The translations under genes were made by a program, and so were the position numbers. The notes under the pieces are model-generated. The model was not told the origin of the DNA. It saw only the letters and a program-made list of their open reading frames with translations, and made no database searches. Positions 32,277 to 40,289 of a DNA stretch of 40,289 bases are shown here, piece by piece (within the stretch, counting starts at the first letter, position 1; every line of letters begins with the position of its first letter). The stretch is from contig JBEKLJ010000003.1 of assembly GCA_050010255.1 (NCBI GenBank), positions 1-40,289 of the forward strand, written 5' to 3'. This DNA is from JBEKLJ01 sp050010255. GTDB lineage: Bacteria; Acidobacteriota; Terriglobia; Bryobacterales; Bryobacteraceae.

Positions 32277-33053
32277 TCAGGCGGCGCGCTTGCGGCGGGC
32301 CAGCGCCAGCGCCGCCAGTCCCAGCACCGCCAGACCGGCTGTGGAGGCCTCCGGCACCTGCAGGCCTTCGCCTTGCAGCCACACCGCCAGCCCGGTCGGG
32401 TTCGGCGAGCTCGCCGGGTTGTTCAGCACTTTGAACTCAAGCGTGTTCCAGCCCGGCAGAAACGCCGTCGTCTGCAGGTACAGCACGTTGGACGCCCCCG
32501 GCAGCGACGCCCACGCCGGCGCTTCCGGCCCCGCAATCTCGAAGTAGTGCGCCGAGCCCAGACACGTCCCCGGCGTCATGCTGAACCCGCTCACCGCCTC
32601 CCCGTTGATCGATATAGTCTGTGTGCAGTTGTCCGAGGAAAGCGCCCCGTACAACACCACCGTCGAGGGGATTACTCCCGCCTGCACCTGAAACATCGTC
32701 TGGTAGACGTAGTCCCCGGACGGATCGGTCCCCGATGGCCGGTAGTCGTTCTGCGGCGCCACCCACTTCACGTCCAGCCCCAGGTTCGTAACGTAGTTGT
32801 ACCACGGGGGGAACGGGAATCCGTTCGTGTACGGAATGTAGGCCACCTGCGGCGGATCCTTCGGATAAATGCCCGGCAAACCCACCAGAGTGTAGTTCGG
32901 ATCCACGGTGCCCTCATCCCCCTGACCCGTGCTGTACACATTCAACAGCGGCACGTTCACCGGCGTGGCCTGCGCGACCGCATGAATGAGCACCACCAAG
33001 GACACCACGATCACGCAGCGGAGCCCTGCGGAAACAATCCTAGCCCTCGACAT
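32277..33053 (-). CDS. PEP-CTERM sorting-domain protein
   Basis: A 258-residue exported protein. It has a signal peptide (residues about 1-29, ...VVSLVVLIHAVAQA), a beta-rich middle part of unknown function that may be a carbohydrate-binding or jelly-roll-like domain, and a C-terminal PEP-CTERM tripartite signal: VPEAST at about 233, a hydrophobic helix GLAVLGLAALALA, and the basic end RRKRAA. By family it would be processed by an exosortase and released or attached with extracellular polysaccharide. The start ATG at 33053 has GGAGGAG upstream, and a good promoter precedes it. No exosortase gene is in the window. Confidence 0.9.
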   Translation of the reverse strand: MSRARIVSAGLRCVIVVSLVVLIHAVAQATPVNVPLLNVYSTGQGDEGTVDPNYTLVGLPGIYPKDPPQVAYIPYTNGFPFPPWYNYVTNLGLDVKWVAPQNDYRPSGTDPSGDYVYQTMFQVQAGVIPSTVVLYGALSSDNCTQTISINGEAVSGFSMTPGTCLGSAHYFEIAGPEAPAWASLPGASNVLYLQTTAFLPGWNTLEFKVLNNPASSPNPTGLAVWLQGEGLQVPEASTAGLAVLGLAALALARRKRAA

Positions 33054-33074
33054 GTGCCCACTCCTCCTGCAAGT

Positions 33075-33104
33075 ATGCTAGTGGAATCCACCCTGCGGAG
33101 TCAA
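33075..33104 (-). promoter_or_regulatory. Promoter of the PEP-CTERM gene
   Basis: On the minus strand TTGACT (33104-33099) and TAGCAT (33080-33075) are separated by 18 bases, a good sigma-70-type pair. The start site would fall near 33068, leaving a very short leader that still contains GGAGGAG. Confidence 0.55.
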
Positions 33105-33132
33105 GACCAGTTCAGTGACTTGAATGGGGTGG

Positions 33133-33144
33133 AGTACTAGTACT
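33133..33144. repeat. 12-bp perfect palindrome
   Basis: AGTACTAGTACT is its own reverse complement, in the AT-richer part of the divergent PEP-CTERM/icd intergenic region. It may be a regulator site; no known family is implied. Confidence 0.4.
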
Positions 33145-33270
33145 GCTGGACCCGCATCTGCGCTGGTGCGGCCTTCAGCTCGGCCTCGCCTGCCCAGGGC
33201 TGGCAAGCGGTCGCGGCCGAAACGTGTCAGCCGGTCTGTTTCGCGGTAATCTTAGGTGCGGGGAGGCGCA

Positions 33271-34512
<1,242 letters not shown>

Positions 34513-34577
34513 CCCGGATGTCTCACCACGATCGTAGCGAGGCGCGACGAGAGGGCTCGAGATACAAGGCGCGCGAA

Positions 34578-34619
34578 GGCCGGCGCCCGGAGGTCCGTGA
34601 CGGATCGAGGACGCCGGCC
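34578..34619 (+). terminator. Compound hairpin downstream of icd
   Basis: GGCCGGCG (34578-34585) pairs with CGCCGGCC (34612-34619), and an inner TCCG/CGGA stem lies in the loop. It is 66 bases after the icd stop in a 274-base convergent gap. No U-run follows, so it is terminator-like only. Confidence 0.4.
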
Positions 34620-34758
34620 GAGCGCAACTTGAGTAGATGCAGCCCTATCGCGCGCCGCAGCAGATTGCTGGTGAAACATCCGGGTTCAGACCGCCCATGT
34701 CCAATCGAGAAAGCGGATGGAAACAGCGGGCTTGCCGGTACTCAGGGCCCCTGGTTGT

Positions 34759-34774
34759 CACCGGCTGGCCGGTG
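34759..34774 (-). terminator. Hairpin downstream of the M28 gene
   Basis: CACCGGC (34759-34765) and GCCGGTG (34768-34774) form a 7-bp stem with a 2-base gap, 13 bases after the stop of the minus-strand M28 gene. It has no U-run. Confidence 0.35.
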
Positions 34775-34786
34775 ATGGCGGCGGCG

Positions 34787-35668
34787 CTACTCCAGCCTTT
34801 GGATGACTTCGAGCACCACAGTACCCACGACGCGGAAGCTGTCGGCGCTGAGCTTGTCCAAGGTGTCCCGGCTGGTGTGCCAGTAAGAGTTGTCCGGCCC
34901 GTAGTCGAAGTCGATCAGGTCCGCGGCGTTCACTCCGGCGCTGACGAAGGGCATGTGATCGTCCAGGATCGCCCCCGGTGCGGTGAGGAAGTACCGGCCC
35001 AGGCCGAGTTCCGCGGCGCTGTTCCAGATGAGGCGCCGCAGAGTGGCGCTCGAGTGCCTGTCGTTGAGGATGCCCAGCTCCCGGTCGCCGATCATATCGA
35101 CGTTGATCAGCGCCCGCATGCGCGCCAGCGTGCCGTCGGCGGCCCACTTCCGCGCCAGGTGCCGGCTGCCATAGGTTCCGTCGGTCTGCGACCATTGGCG
35201 GAACGCTTCCTCGCCGTCAAACCACACCAGGGCGATTTCGTTGCGGTGCGGCAGCCGCGCCAGCGCCTGGGCCAGTTCCAGCAGGAATCCGGTCGAGGAC
35301 CCGCCATCATTGGCGCCGACAAAGTGACCGCCCGGCATGGACTTGGTGTCGTAATGCCCGGTGATGACGACCATGCGGCCGGAGACGCCGCCAAACCGCG
35401 CGATGAGGTTGGTCATCGGGACCGGCCCGGATGGCGTCTCGGCCGTGAACGCGTCCTCCTCCACCTGGCAGCGGCAGAGCGCCAGTTCGGCGCGGATGTA
35501 GGCCCGCAGCCGGCGGGCGGCCGCCGAGCCGGAAGGCCGCGGGCCGAAGGAGACCGCGTTGCGCGTGAACTCCAGGGCCGCCCGGCCGCTGAAGGAGGGA
35601 GGCCGCGCGGGCGGTTCCGCCGCGCCGGCCAGGGCGGCGAGCGCGATCCACGCCAGGGCGCGTCTCAT
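34787..35668 (-). CDS. Secreted M28-family, glutaminyl-cyclase-like metalloenzyme
   Basis: A 293-residue protein with a signal peptide (MRRALAWIALAALAGA). The zinc-hydrolase core has GHYDTK (104-109), GANDGGSSTGFLLEL with Asp121, WFDGEEAFRQWS with Glu153/Glu154, YGSRHLA, VDMIGD with Asp191, and YWHTSRDTLDKL with His264. The DGEEAF..WS, YGSRHLA and WHT..D elements are those of animal-type glutaminyl-peptide cyclotransferases. Formation of N-terminal pyroglutamate on exported proteins is therefore likelier than aminopeptidase action, but this is inference. Its start overlaps the stop of the upstream methyltransferase gene by 4 bases (ATGA). Confidence 0.85.
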   Translation of the reverse strand: MRRALAWIALAALAGAAEPPARPPSFSGRAALEFTRNAVSFGPRPSGSAAARRLRAYIRAELALCRCQVEEDAFTAETPSGPVPMTNLIARFGGVSGRMVVITGHYDTKSMPGGHFVGANDGGSSTGFLLELAQALARLPHRNEIALVWFDGEEAFRQWSQTDGTYGSRHLARKWAADGTLARMRALINVDMIGDRELGILNDRHSSATLRRLIWNSAAELGLGRYFLTAPGAILDDHMPFVSAGVNAADLIDFDYGPDNSYWHTSRDTLDKLSADSFRVVGTVVLEVIQRLE

Positions 35669-36744
35669 GCCCGCTTGCGCGCCTCCAGCACGACGGTCGA
35701 GCCCACGCGGCAGGCCGCCTCAAGCGTGGCGAATGGGACCGCCGCGATCACCAGCGCCAGGTATAGGAGCGTCTTAGCCAGTTCCTCCAGCGGGCTTTCC
35801 GCGGCGCCCCGCGCCCGCCGGTTGTCCGGATCGAGCCCGGGCGCCAGGCTGGTTGCCAGTCCCGCGGGGTTGTCCAACAGCGAGAAGTTCTTGCGCCGCA
35901 GGACCTCAAAACCGCAGGCTTCCAGCAGCGCCTCCAGCTCGCGGCCGCGGAAATCGACCAGGTGCCGCGGCACGTTGAGACCGGCCCAGTTCTCGCCCAA
36001 CAGGAGGAACTGCCAACAGGCCGCATTCGGGGTCTGCACGATCAGGCGTCCGTTGGGGCGGAGCAGCCGGTGCGCCGCGGCAACATGGGCCAGCGGGTCC
36101 TCCGCGCGTTCGAGCACGTGGAGCATGGTGATCGCCGCGCAGCTCTCGGGCGCGACCGGCGCGCTGGCGAGCGATGCGCAGATCGCGGGAGCGCCACCGG
36201 CCTTCACGCTCGCTAAGGCGGCCTCGAGCGAGGCATCCAGGCCGATGACCGGCGTGCCGCGCTCTCGCAAACACCGCCGGAAGAGGCCACCAGCGGTGCT
36301 GACGTCCAGCACCGGGCCGGGAGGGCCGGCATCTTCGATGGCGCGGCGGACGAAGTAGGCCGGGTCGCAGAGCGCCAGCCGCCGGTAGGCCTGCTCGAGC
36401 CGGCCCGCGAGCGTCGCCGGGGGCGCCGGATGGGGCGCAGGGCCGGTGGCTGCCAGCCGCGCCGGACGGGGCTCAAGCCGGATCAGACGGCACTTGCCGC
36501 ATTCGACAATCTCGAAGGTGTCTCGCGTGGCCCGGTGCAGCCGGTCGGTGGTCTGGAACAGCACCCGGAACTCGATTGCGTCGCAGGCGGGACAGGGAGC
36601 GGCGAGGGCCGGCCGGGGGCGGCCCCCGTCGGCGGGCACCTCGGCGCCGGGGGCCTGAGGCGCGCCCGCGCCCTCCTGCCCCGGCGTGCCGTTCGCGGGC
36701 GAGCTCGCCGGCGCCGTGGCCGTGTTGGGCCGTTTGTCAGCCAA
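35665..36744 (-). CDS. Methyltransferase with N-terminal zinc-finger-like motif
   Basis: A 359-residue protein. An Ala/Pro/Gly-rich N-terminus (1-48) is followed by CPAC and CGKC about 30 residues apart, typical of the small zinc-binding segment of some sugar or class I methyltransferases. The Rossmann part has PVLDVSTAGGLFRR (motif I, weak glycine pattern), VIGLDASLEAA (motif II) and LLRPNGRLIVQTPN with LVDFRGRELEALLEACGF. A hydrophobic segment (about 325-345) near the C-terminus could be a membrane anchor. The frame begins at TTG 36744; no ATG lies before the domain. It overlaps the M28 gene by 4 bases and follows the LysR gene by 43. Substrate unknown. Confidence 0.75.
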   Translation of the reverse strand: MADKRPNTATAPASSPANGTPGQEGAGAPQAPGAEVPADGGRPRPALAAPCPACDAIEFRVLFQTTDRLHRATRDTFEIVECGKCRLIRLEPRPARLAATGPAPHPAPPATLAGRLEQAYRRLALCDPAYFVRRAIEDAGPPGPVLDVSTAGGLFRRCLRERGTPVIGLDASLEAALASVKAGGAPAICASLASAPVAPESCAAITMLHVLERAEDPLAHVAAAHRLLRPNGRLIVQTPNAACWQFLLLGENWAGLNVPRHLVDFRGRELEALLEACGFEVLRRKNFSLLDNPAGLATSLAPGLDPDNRRARGAAESPLEELAKTLLYLALVIAAVPFATLEAACRVGSTVVLEARKRA

Positions 36745-36787
36745 TCTGATCTAAGATCCCGCGTTGTCGGCCGCAGCGCAAGGGATA

Positions 36788-37693
36788 TCAGGGGGCCGTC
36801 GCCGGTTCTTCCGGGGCGGGCTCGCGCTCGAGCAGGTCGAGGAAGCACTGCGCGGCGCGGTTGAACTTCTTGCGGCGGCGGTGGATGATGCCGATGGGCC
36901 GGCGCAGCTCGGCGTCGAGAGGAATGGCAACCAGCCGCCCCTGCTCGACCTCCGCTTGCATGGCCCGCTCCGGCAGGATGCTCACCGCCCCGCCCAGGGC
37001 CACCGCCTCCTTGACCATCTGGATGTTGTCGAAGTGCATGGCCAGCTCGACCGCCACGCCGCGCTCGCGCAGGAAGCGGTCGATGGCCTGGCGGATCGGC
37101 AGGTCCTGGTCGAAGCCGACGAACGCCAGGCCGCTGAGCTCGGCGGGGGCGACGCGTTTCCGGCGCGCCAGGGGATGCGAGGGCGGGGCCGCCACCACCA
37201 TCTGCTCGCGGCGCCAGGGGATGACGGCGAGCTGGCGGTCGGAGTGCGGATAGCTCACGAAGCCCAGGTCGGCCCGGTCCTCCCGCACGGCCTCGTAAAC
37301 CTTGTCCGGCCTGAGGTATTCCACCTCCAGCCGGGCGCTGGGGTGCCGCGCGGAGAACTCGTGCTTGACGTAAGACATCTCCGAGAGTCCGACCGAATAG
37401 ATCGAGGCCACCCGCACCGTGCCTTCCACATCGGTCTTCAGCCCCTCCAGCGCCGCCTGGAATTCCGCGTGCCGCTCGAGCACGTCGCGGCAGAGCTCAT
37501 GGTAGAGCTTGCCGGCCGGCGTGAGCGTGAACGGCCGCGTGGAACGGTCCAGGAGCGCCACCCCGAGCCGCGTCTCCAGCTCGTGAAGGTGCTGGCTGGC
37601 GGCGGACTGGCTGATGCCGCTCATCGCGGCGCCTCGGCTCACGCTCTTGGTCTGAACGATGTCGCGAAAGAGAACCAGTTGCTCGAAGCTCAC
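36788..37693 (-). CDS. LysR-family transcriptional regulator, divergent from gltB
   Basis: A 301-residue LysR-type regulator. The winged helix-turn-helix covers about 1-62 (SFEQLVLFRDIVQTKSVSRG, ISQSAASQHLHELETRLG, RPFTLTPAGKLYH) and a periplasmic-binding-like effector domain covers about 90-290. ATG 37693 opens MSFEQLV. It is transcribed away from gltB; such a layout, seen with B. subtilis GltC, suggests it controls glutamate synthase, though the effector domain also resembles CysB/CbbR-type regulators. A perfect T-N11-A palindrome lies 63 bases upstream of its start. The methyltransferase and M28 genes follow on the same strand. Confidence 0.88.
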   Translation of the reverse strand: MSFEQLVLFRDIVQTKSVSRGAAMSGISQSAASQHLHELETRLGVALLDRSTRPFTLTPAGKLYHELCRDVLERHAEFQAALEGLKTDVEGTVRVASIYSVGLSEMSYVKHEFSARHPSARLEVEYLRPDKVYEAVREDRADLGFVSYPHSDRQLAVIPWRREQMVVAAPPSHPLARRKRVAPAELSGLAFVGFDQDLPIRQAIDRFLRERGVAVELAMHFDNIQMVKEAVALGGAVSILPERAMQAEVEQGRLVAIPLDAELRRPIGIIHRRRKKFNRAAQCFLDLLEREPAPEEPATAP

Positions 37694-37755
37694 GGAACCT
37701 CCATTGTTGCATAAAGGACGGCTGAGTCCGGATCGCCGTCCAGCTCCAGAATAAC

Positions 37756-37770
37756 ATAAGGCACCCTTAT
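37756..37770. promoter_or_regulatory. LysR-type binding box (T-N11-A palindrome)
   Basis: ATAAGG-CAC-CCTTAT is a perfect 15-base inverted repeat that contains the T-N11-A pattern recognised by LysR-type regulators. It lies 23 bases upstream of the gltB -35 hexamer and 63 bases from the LysR start codon, suited to both activation and autoregulation. Confidence 0.6.
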
Positions 37771-37792
37771 TTTAATAGAAAACAATTTCCGA

Positions 37793-37821
37793 TTGACTAA
37801 TGTTGAGGTTTGTTGTATGCT
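37793..37821 (+). promoter_or_regulatory. gltB promoter
   Basis: TTGACT (37793-37798), a 17-base spacer and TATGCT (37816-37821), preceded by an A/T-rich tract (37767-37787) like an UP element. This is the clearest sigma-70-type promoter in the window; transcription would start near 37828. Confidence 0.65.
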
Positions 37822-38109
37822 GGTCACAAATGGCCGTCCGCCGATCCTGGCGGCGCTGGCCCCGCAGTTAGGCGCCTCAGGGCGTACGAGCTAGACGGGG
37901 GGCGCAGCAAGCCGGGCGGCGGGGCGGTGAGACCGGCGCAGCGGCCCATGCCGACTGGCTGTGCCGGGCAATGCGGGGTCCGGGTCGTTCGTGGTGCCCG
38001 GGAGTGGACGCAGCACACCTCACATAGCTGGCTGCGCGACAAAGCACCTTGCTGTGTCTAAGGCCGTCCGTGTCTTCATTCGGCGGAGGGAGAGGCAACG
38101 GAGTCGAGA

Positions 38110-40289
38110 ATGAACAACGACAAGGCTAACCGCGCGGAAGGGCGCCTGCGGCGCAAGAACGACACGTCCCGCGCCGAAGCGGCGCTCTCTGGGGAGTCGC
38201 TGCGAGGTTTGCCGGAGGCCCAGGGCTTGTACGACCCCGCCAACGAGCGCGACGCCTGCGGCATCGGCTTCGTGGTCAACATCAAGGGCGAGCGGTCGCA
38301 CGACATCCTGGTCAAGGGCATCGAGATTCTTTTGAACCTGGTGCATCGCGGCGCTTCCGGCAGCGATCCGGAGACGGGCGACGGCGCCGGCCTCTTGATC
38401 CAGATCCCGCACGAGCTGTTCGCGCGCGAGTGCGGCCGGCTTGGCTTCAGCCTGCCCAACCCCGGCGAGTACGGCGTGGGCATGGTCTTCATGCCAGTGG
38501 AGCGGCACGAGCGGCTGATCACGGAAGGCCTGCTGGAGCGCGTCGTCCGCGAGGAGGGGCTGAGCGTGCTGGGCTGGCGCGACACGCCGATCGACTCCAA
38601 CTCCATCGGGCGCGTGGCGCGCGTTTCGCAGCCTTACATACAGCAGATCTTCATCCAGGGCGCGCCGGGCATGGACCAGGACGCGCTGGAGCGCAAGCTG
38701 TACGTGATCCGCAAGCGGGCCGAGGCCGAGATGGCCGCGAGCAACCTGCGCGACAAGGGCTTCTTCTACGTGCCGTCGCTGTCGTCGCGCACAATCGTCT
38801 ACAAGGGCCTGCTGCTGGCGCCGCAGATCGCGAAGTTCTACCGCGAGCTGTCCGATCCGGAAGCGCTCACCGCCCTGTGCATGGTGCACCAGCGCTTCTC
38901 GACCAACACGTTCCCGACCTGGCAGCTAGCGCACCCGTTCCGGTACCTGTGCCACAACGGGGAAATCAACACGCTCAAAGGCAATGTGGCGTGGATGCAC
39001 GCGCGCCAGTCGGTGATGGAATCGCCGCTCTTCGGCGAGGATTTGAAGAAGTGCTTGCCGGTGTGCGTGCCCGGCGGCAGCGATTCGGCGCAGATCGACA
39101 ACGCGGTGGAGCTGCTGGCGCTGGCGGGCCGCAGCCTGCCGCACGTTCTGGCGATGCTGATTCCGGAGGCTTGGGCGGGCGACCCGTCGATGCCCGAGGA
39201 CAAGCGCGCCTTCTACGAGTACCACGCCTCGCTGGTGGAGCCCTGGGACGGCCCGGCCGCCATCGCCTTCACCGACGGCCGGGTGATCGGGGCCACGCTG
39301 GACCGCAACGGTTTGCGGCCGGCGCGCTACGTGGTCACCAAGAACGGCCTGGCCATTCTGGCCTCCGAGGTGGGCGTGCTGCCGGTTGAGCCCGAGGAGG
39401 TGCGCCTCAAGGGCCGGCTGCAACCCGGCCGCATGTTCCTGGTAGACACCACGCAAGGGCGCATCATCCCCGACCAGGAGATCAAGCAGGCGCTGGCCTC
39501 GCGCCGCCCCTACCGGCAGTGGATCGAGGAGCACCAAGTCACGCTCGACCGGCTGCCCGAGCCGCCGCGCTGGCACCCCACCGACTACGATTCGATCCTC
39601 CAGCGCCAGCGCGCTTTCGGCTATACGGACGAGGACCTGAAGTTCATCCTGACGCCGATGGCCGTGGACGGCCAGGAGCCGGTGGGCTCGATGGGCTGCG
39701 ACACGCCGCTGGCCTGCCTGTCGGACCAGCCGCAGCCGCTGTTCAATTACTTCAAGCAGCTCTTCGCCCAGGTGACCAACCCGCCCATCGACCCGATTCG
39801 CGAAGAAATGGTGATGTCGCTCGAGAGCTTCATCGGGCACGAGCGGAACATCCTCGACGAGACGCCGCAGCACTGCCACACGCTGAAGCTGCGGCACCCC
39901 ATTCTGACCAACTACGACCTGGAGAAGCTGCGGCGGCTCTCCTGGGGCGATTTTCTGGCCACGACGCTTCCGGCGCTGTTCCGGGTGGAGGGCGGAGAGA
40001 AGGAGCTGGCGCGGGCTCTGGACGGGCTGTGCCGGCGCGCTTCACTGGCCATCAAGAACGGCTACACGGTGCTCATCCTCTCCGACCGCGGCCTGGATGA
40101 GGAGTACGCGCCGATTCCCTCGCTGCTGGCGCTGACGGCGGTGCACAATCACCTGATCCGCGAGAAGACGCGCACGCAGGTGGCTCTAATCGTGGAGTCG
40201 GGCGAGCCGCGCGAGGTGATGCACTTCGCGCTGCTGATGGGTTACGGCGCCAGCGCCATCAACCCCTACCTGTGCATCGAGACGCTGGA
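38110..40289 (+). CDS. gltB: Glutamate synthase large subunit, partial (3' end beyond window)
   Basis: GltB makes two glutamates from glutamine and 2-oxoglutarate with GltD. The 726 codons present start at ATG 38110 (MNNDKANRAEG), with GGAG about 8 bases upstream. The class II amidotransferase nucleophile is Cys50 (ERDACGIGFVV), so about 49 residues would be removed as a propeptide, slightly longer than usual. VHRGASGSDPETGDGAG, HQRFSTNTFPTWQLAHPFRYLCHNGEINT, GGSDSAQIDNAVELL and DRNGLRPARY complete the glutaminase domain. The central domain (PMAVDGQEPVGSMGCDTPLA) follows. The window ends at LLMGYGASAINPYLCIETL, around the midpoint of a usual 1,500-residue GltB. Confidence 0.96.
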   Translation, partial: MNNDKANRAEGRLRRKNDTSRAEAALSGESLRGLPEAQGLYDPANERDACGIGFVVNIKGERSHDILVKGIEILLNLVHRGASGSDPETGDGAGLLIQIPHELFARECGRLGFSLPNPGEYGVGMVFMPVERHERLITEGLLERVVREEGLSVLGWRDTPIDSNSIGRVARVSQPYIQQIFIQGAPGMDQDALERKLYVIRKRAEAEMAASNLRDKGFFYVPSLSSRTIVYKGLLLAPQIAKFYRELSDPEALTALCMVHQRFSTNTFPTWQLAHPFRYLCHNGEINTLKGNVAWMHARQSVMESPLFGEDLKKCLPVCVPGGSDSAQIDNAVELLALAGRSLPHVLAMLIPEAWAGDPSMPEDKRAFYEYHASLVEPWDGPAAIAFTDGRVIGATLDRNGLRPARYVVTKNGLAILASEVGVLPVEPEEVRLKGRLQPGRMFLVDTTQGRIIPDQEIKQALASRRPYRQWIEEHQVTLDRLPEPPRWHPTDYDSILQRQRAFGYTDEDLKFILTPMAVDGQEPVGSMGCDTPLACLSDQPQPLFNYFKQLFAQVTNPPIDPIREEMVMSLESFIGHERNILDETPQHCHTLKLRHPILTNYDLEKLRRLSWGDFLATTLPALFRVEGGEKELARALDGLCRRASLAIKNGYTVLILSDRGLDEEYAPIPSLLALTAVHNHLIREKTRTQVALIVESGEPREVMHFALLMGYGASAINPYLCIETL

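Larger units (their letters stand above)
37694..38109 (+). other. 416-bp divergent regulatory region and gltB leader
   Basis: The left third is notably AT-rich and holds a LysR-type palindrome and the gltB promoter. The rest, about 37828-38109, would be a GC-rich leader of about 280 bases with a hairpin CCGGGCA/TGCCCGG (37964-37970, 37995-38001). An open frame at 37810-38061 starts upstream of the expected transcript start and looks non-coding. No RNA gene is recognisable. Confidence 0.6.

Noticed and set aside
37920..37965. Cobalamin-riboswitch-like string (GGTGAGACCGGCGC...GCCGACTGG) in the gltB leader
   Set aside because: Only the central core looks similar. The downstream B12 box and the other conserved strands are missing, and a GC-rich leader gives such partial matches by chance.
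37810..38061. 83-codon open frame in the gltB leader
   Set aside because: Its ATG lies upstream of the predicted transcript start, has no ribosome binding site, and the protein has no recognisable features.

Overview
The window is GC-rich (by eye about two thirds G+C), densely coded chromosomal DNA from a Gram-negative-type bacterium. TonB, SecDF-YajC, MurJ, an LptF/LptG permease and a PEP-CTERM protein point to a diderm. The fused LptF-LptG permease, the exported TldD/PmbA-like proteins and the repetitive intergenic palindromes suggest Acidobacteriota of the Bryobacterales/Solibacter type. That placement is inference from gene content and style; no rRNA or other definitive marker is present.

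Layout. (1) 1-7845, minus strand: murJ, a zinc-ribbon coiled-coil protein, tgt, yajC, secD, secF and a tonB-like gene that runs off the left edge. This is envelope export plus queuosine modification, in the common tgt-yajC-secDF order. (2) 8079-9453: a small accessory island with two toxin-antitoxin modules pointing at each other, higBA (+) and vapBC-like (-), each with a plausible operator. (3) 9459-18007, minus strand: one long likely transcription unit. It starts with an exported TldD-like metallopeptidase and its motif-less TldE-like partner, then the LptF-LptG fusion, an AI-2E family permease, a cytidylate-kinase-like/nuclease-fold-like fusion protein and hpt. Most junctions overlap or are one base apart. 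(4) 18111-24583, plus strand: an orphan CpaE/TadZ-like ATPase, then a gene-free stretch with a candidate three-way-junction RNA, then a tight operon of SpoIIE-type phosphatase, two-TM K+ channel/RCK protein, NAD(P)HX epimerase/dehydratase and tsaE. The operon's 3' end looks disrupted: a 33-codon open frame is followed by a lower-GC methyltransferase gene.

(5) 25784-30452: trxA and glgA (-), then a DUF302 protein, rplU, rpmA and obgE (+). Three copies of an intergenic repeat sit upstream of glgA, rplU and obgE, always in the same orientation relative to the downstream gene. One lies beside a ~130-bp imperfect palindrome between rpmA and obgE. (6) 30501-33053: a secreted penicillin-binding transpeptidase (-), a truncated RRM RNA-binding gene (+) and a PEP-CTERM protein (-). 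(7) 33271-36744: icd (+), a secreted glutaminyl-cyclase-like M28 metalloenzyme and a methyltransferase (both -). (8) 36788-40289: a LysR regulator divergent from gltB, the glutamate synthase large subunit, which runs off the right edge. A strong promoter and a LysR-type box lie between them, reminiscent of gltC-gltB.

Most of the window is housekeeping. The points that deserve a second look are the hpt-coupled kinase/nuclease-like fusion, the exported TldD/TldE pair coupled to LptFG, the three-way-junction RNA candidate, the repeat/promoter family around glgA-rplU-obgE, and the broken genes after tsaE and at the RRM locus.
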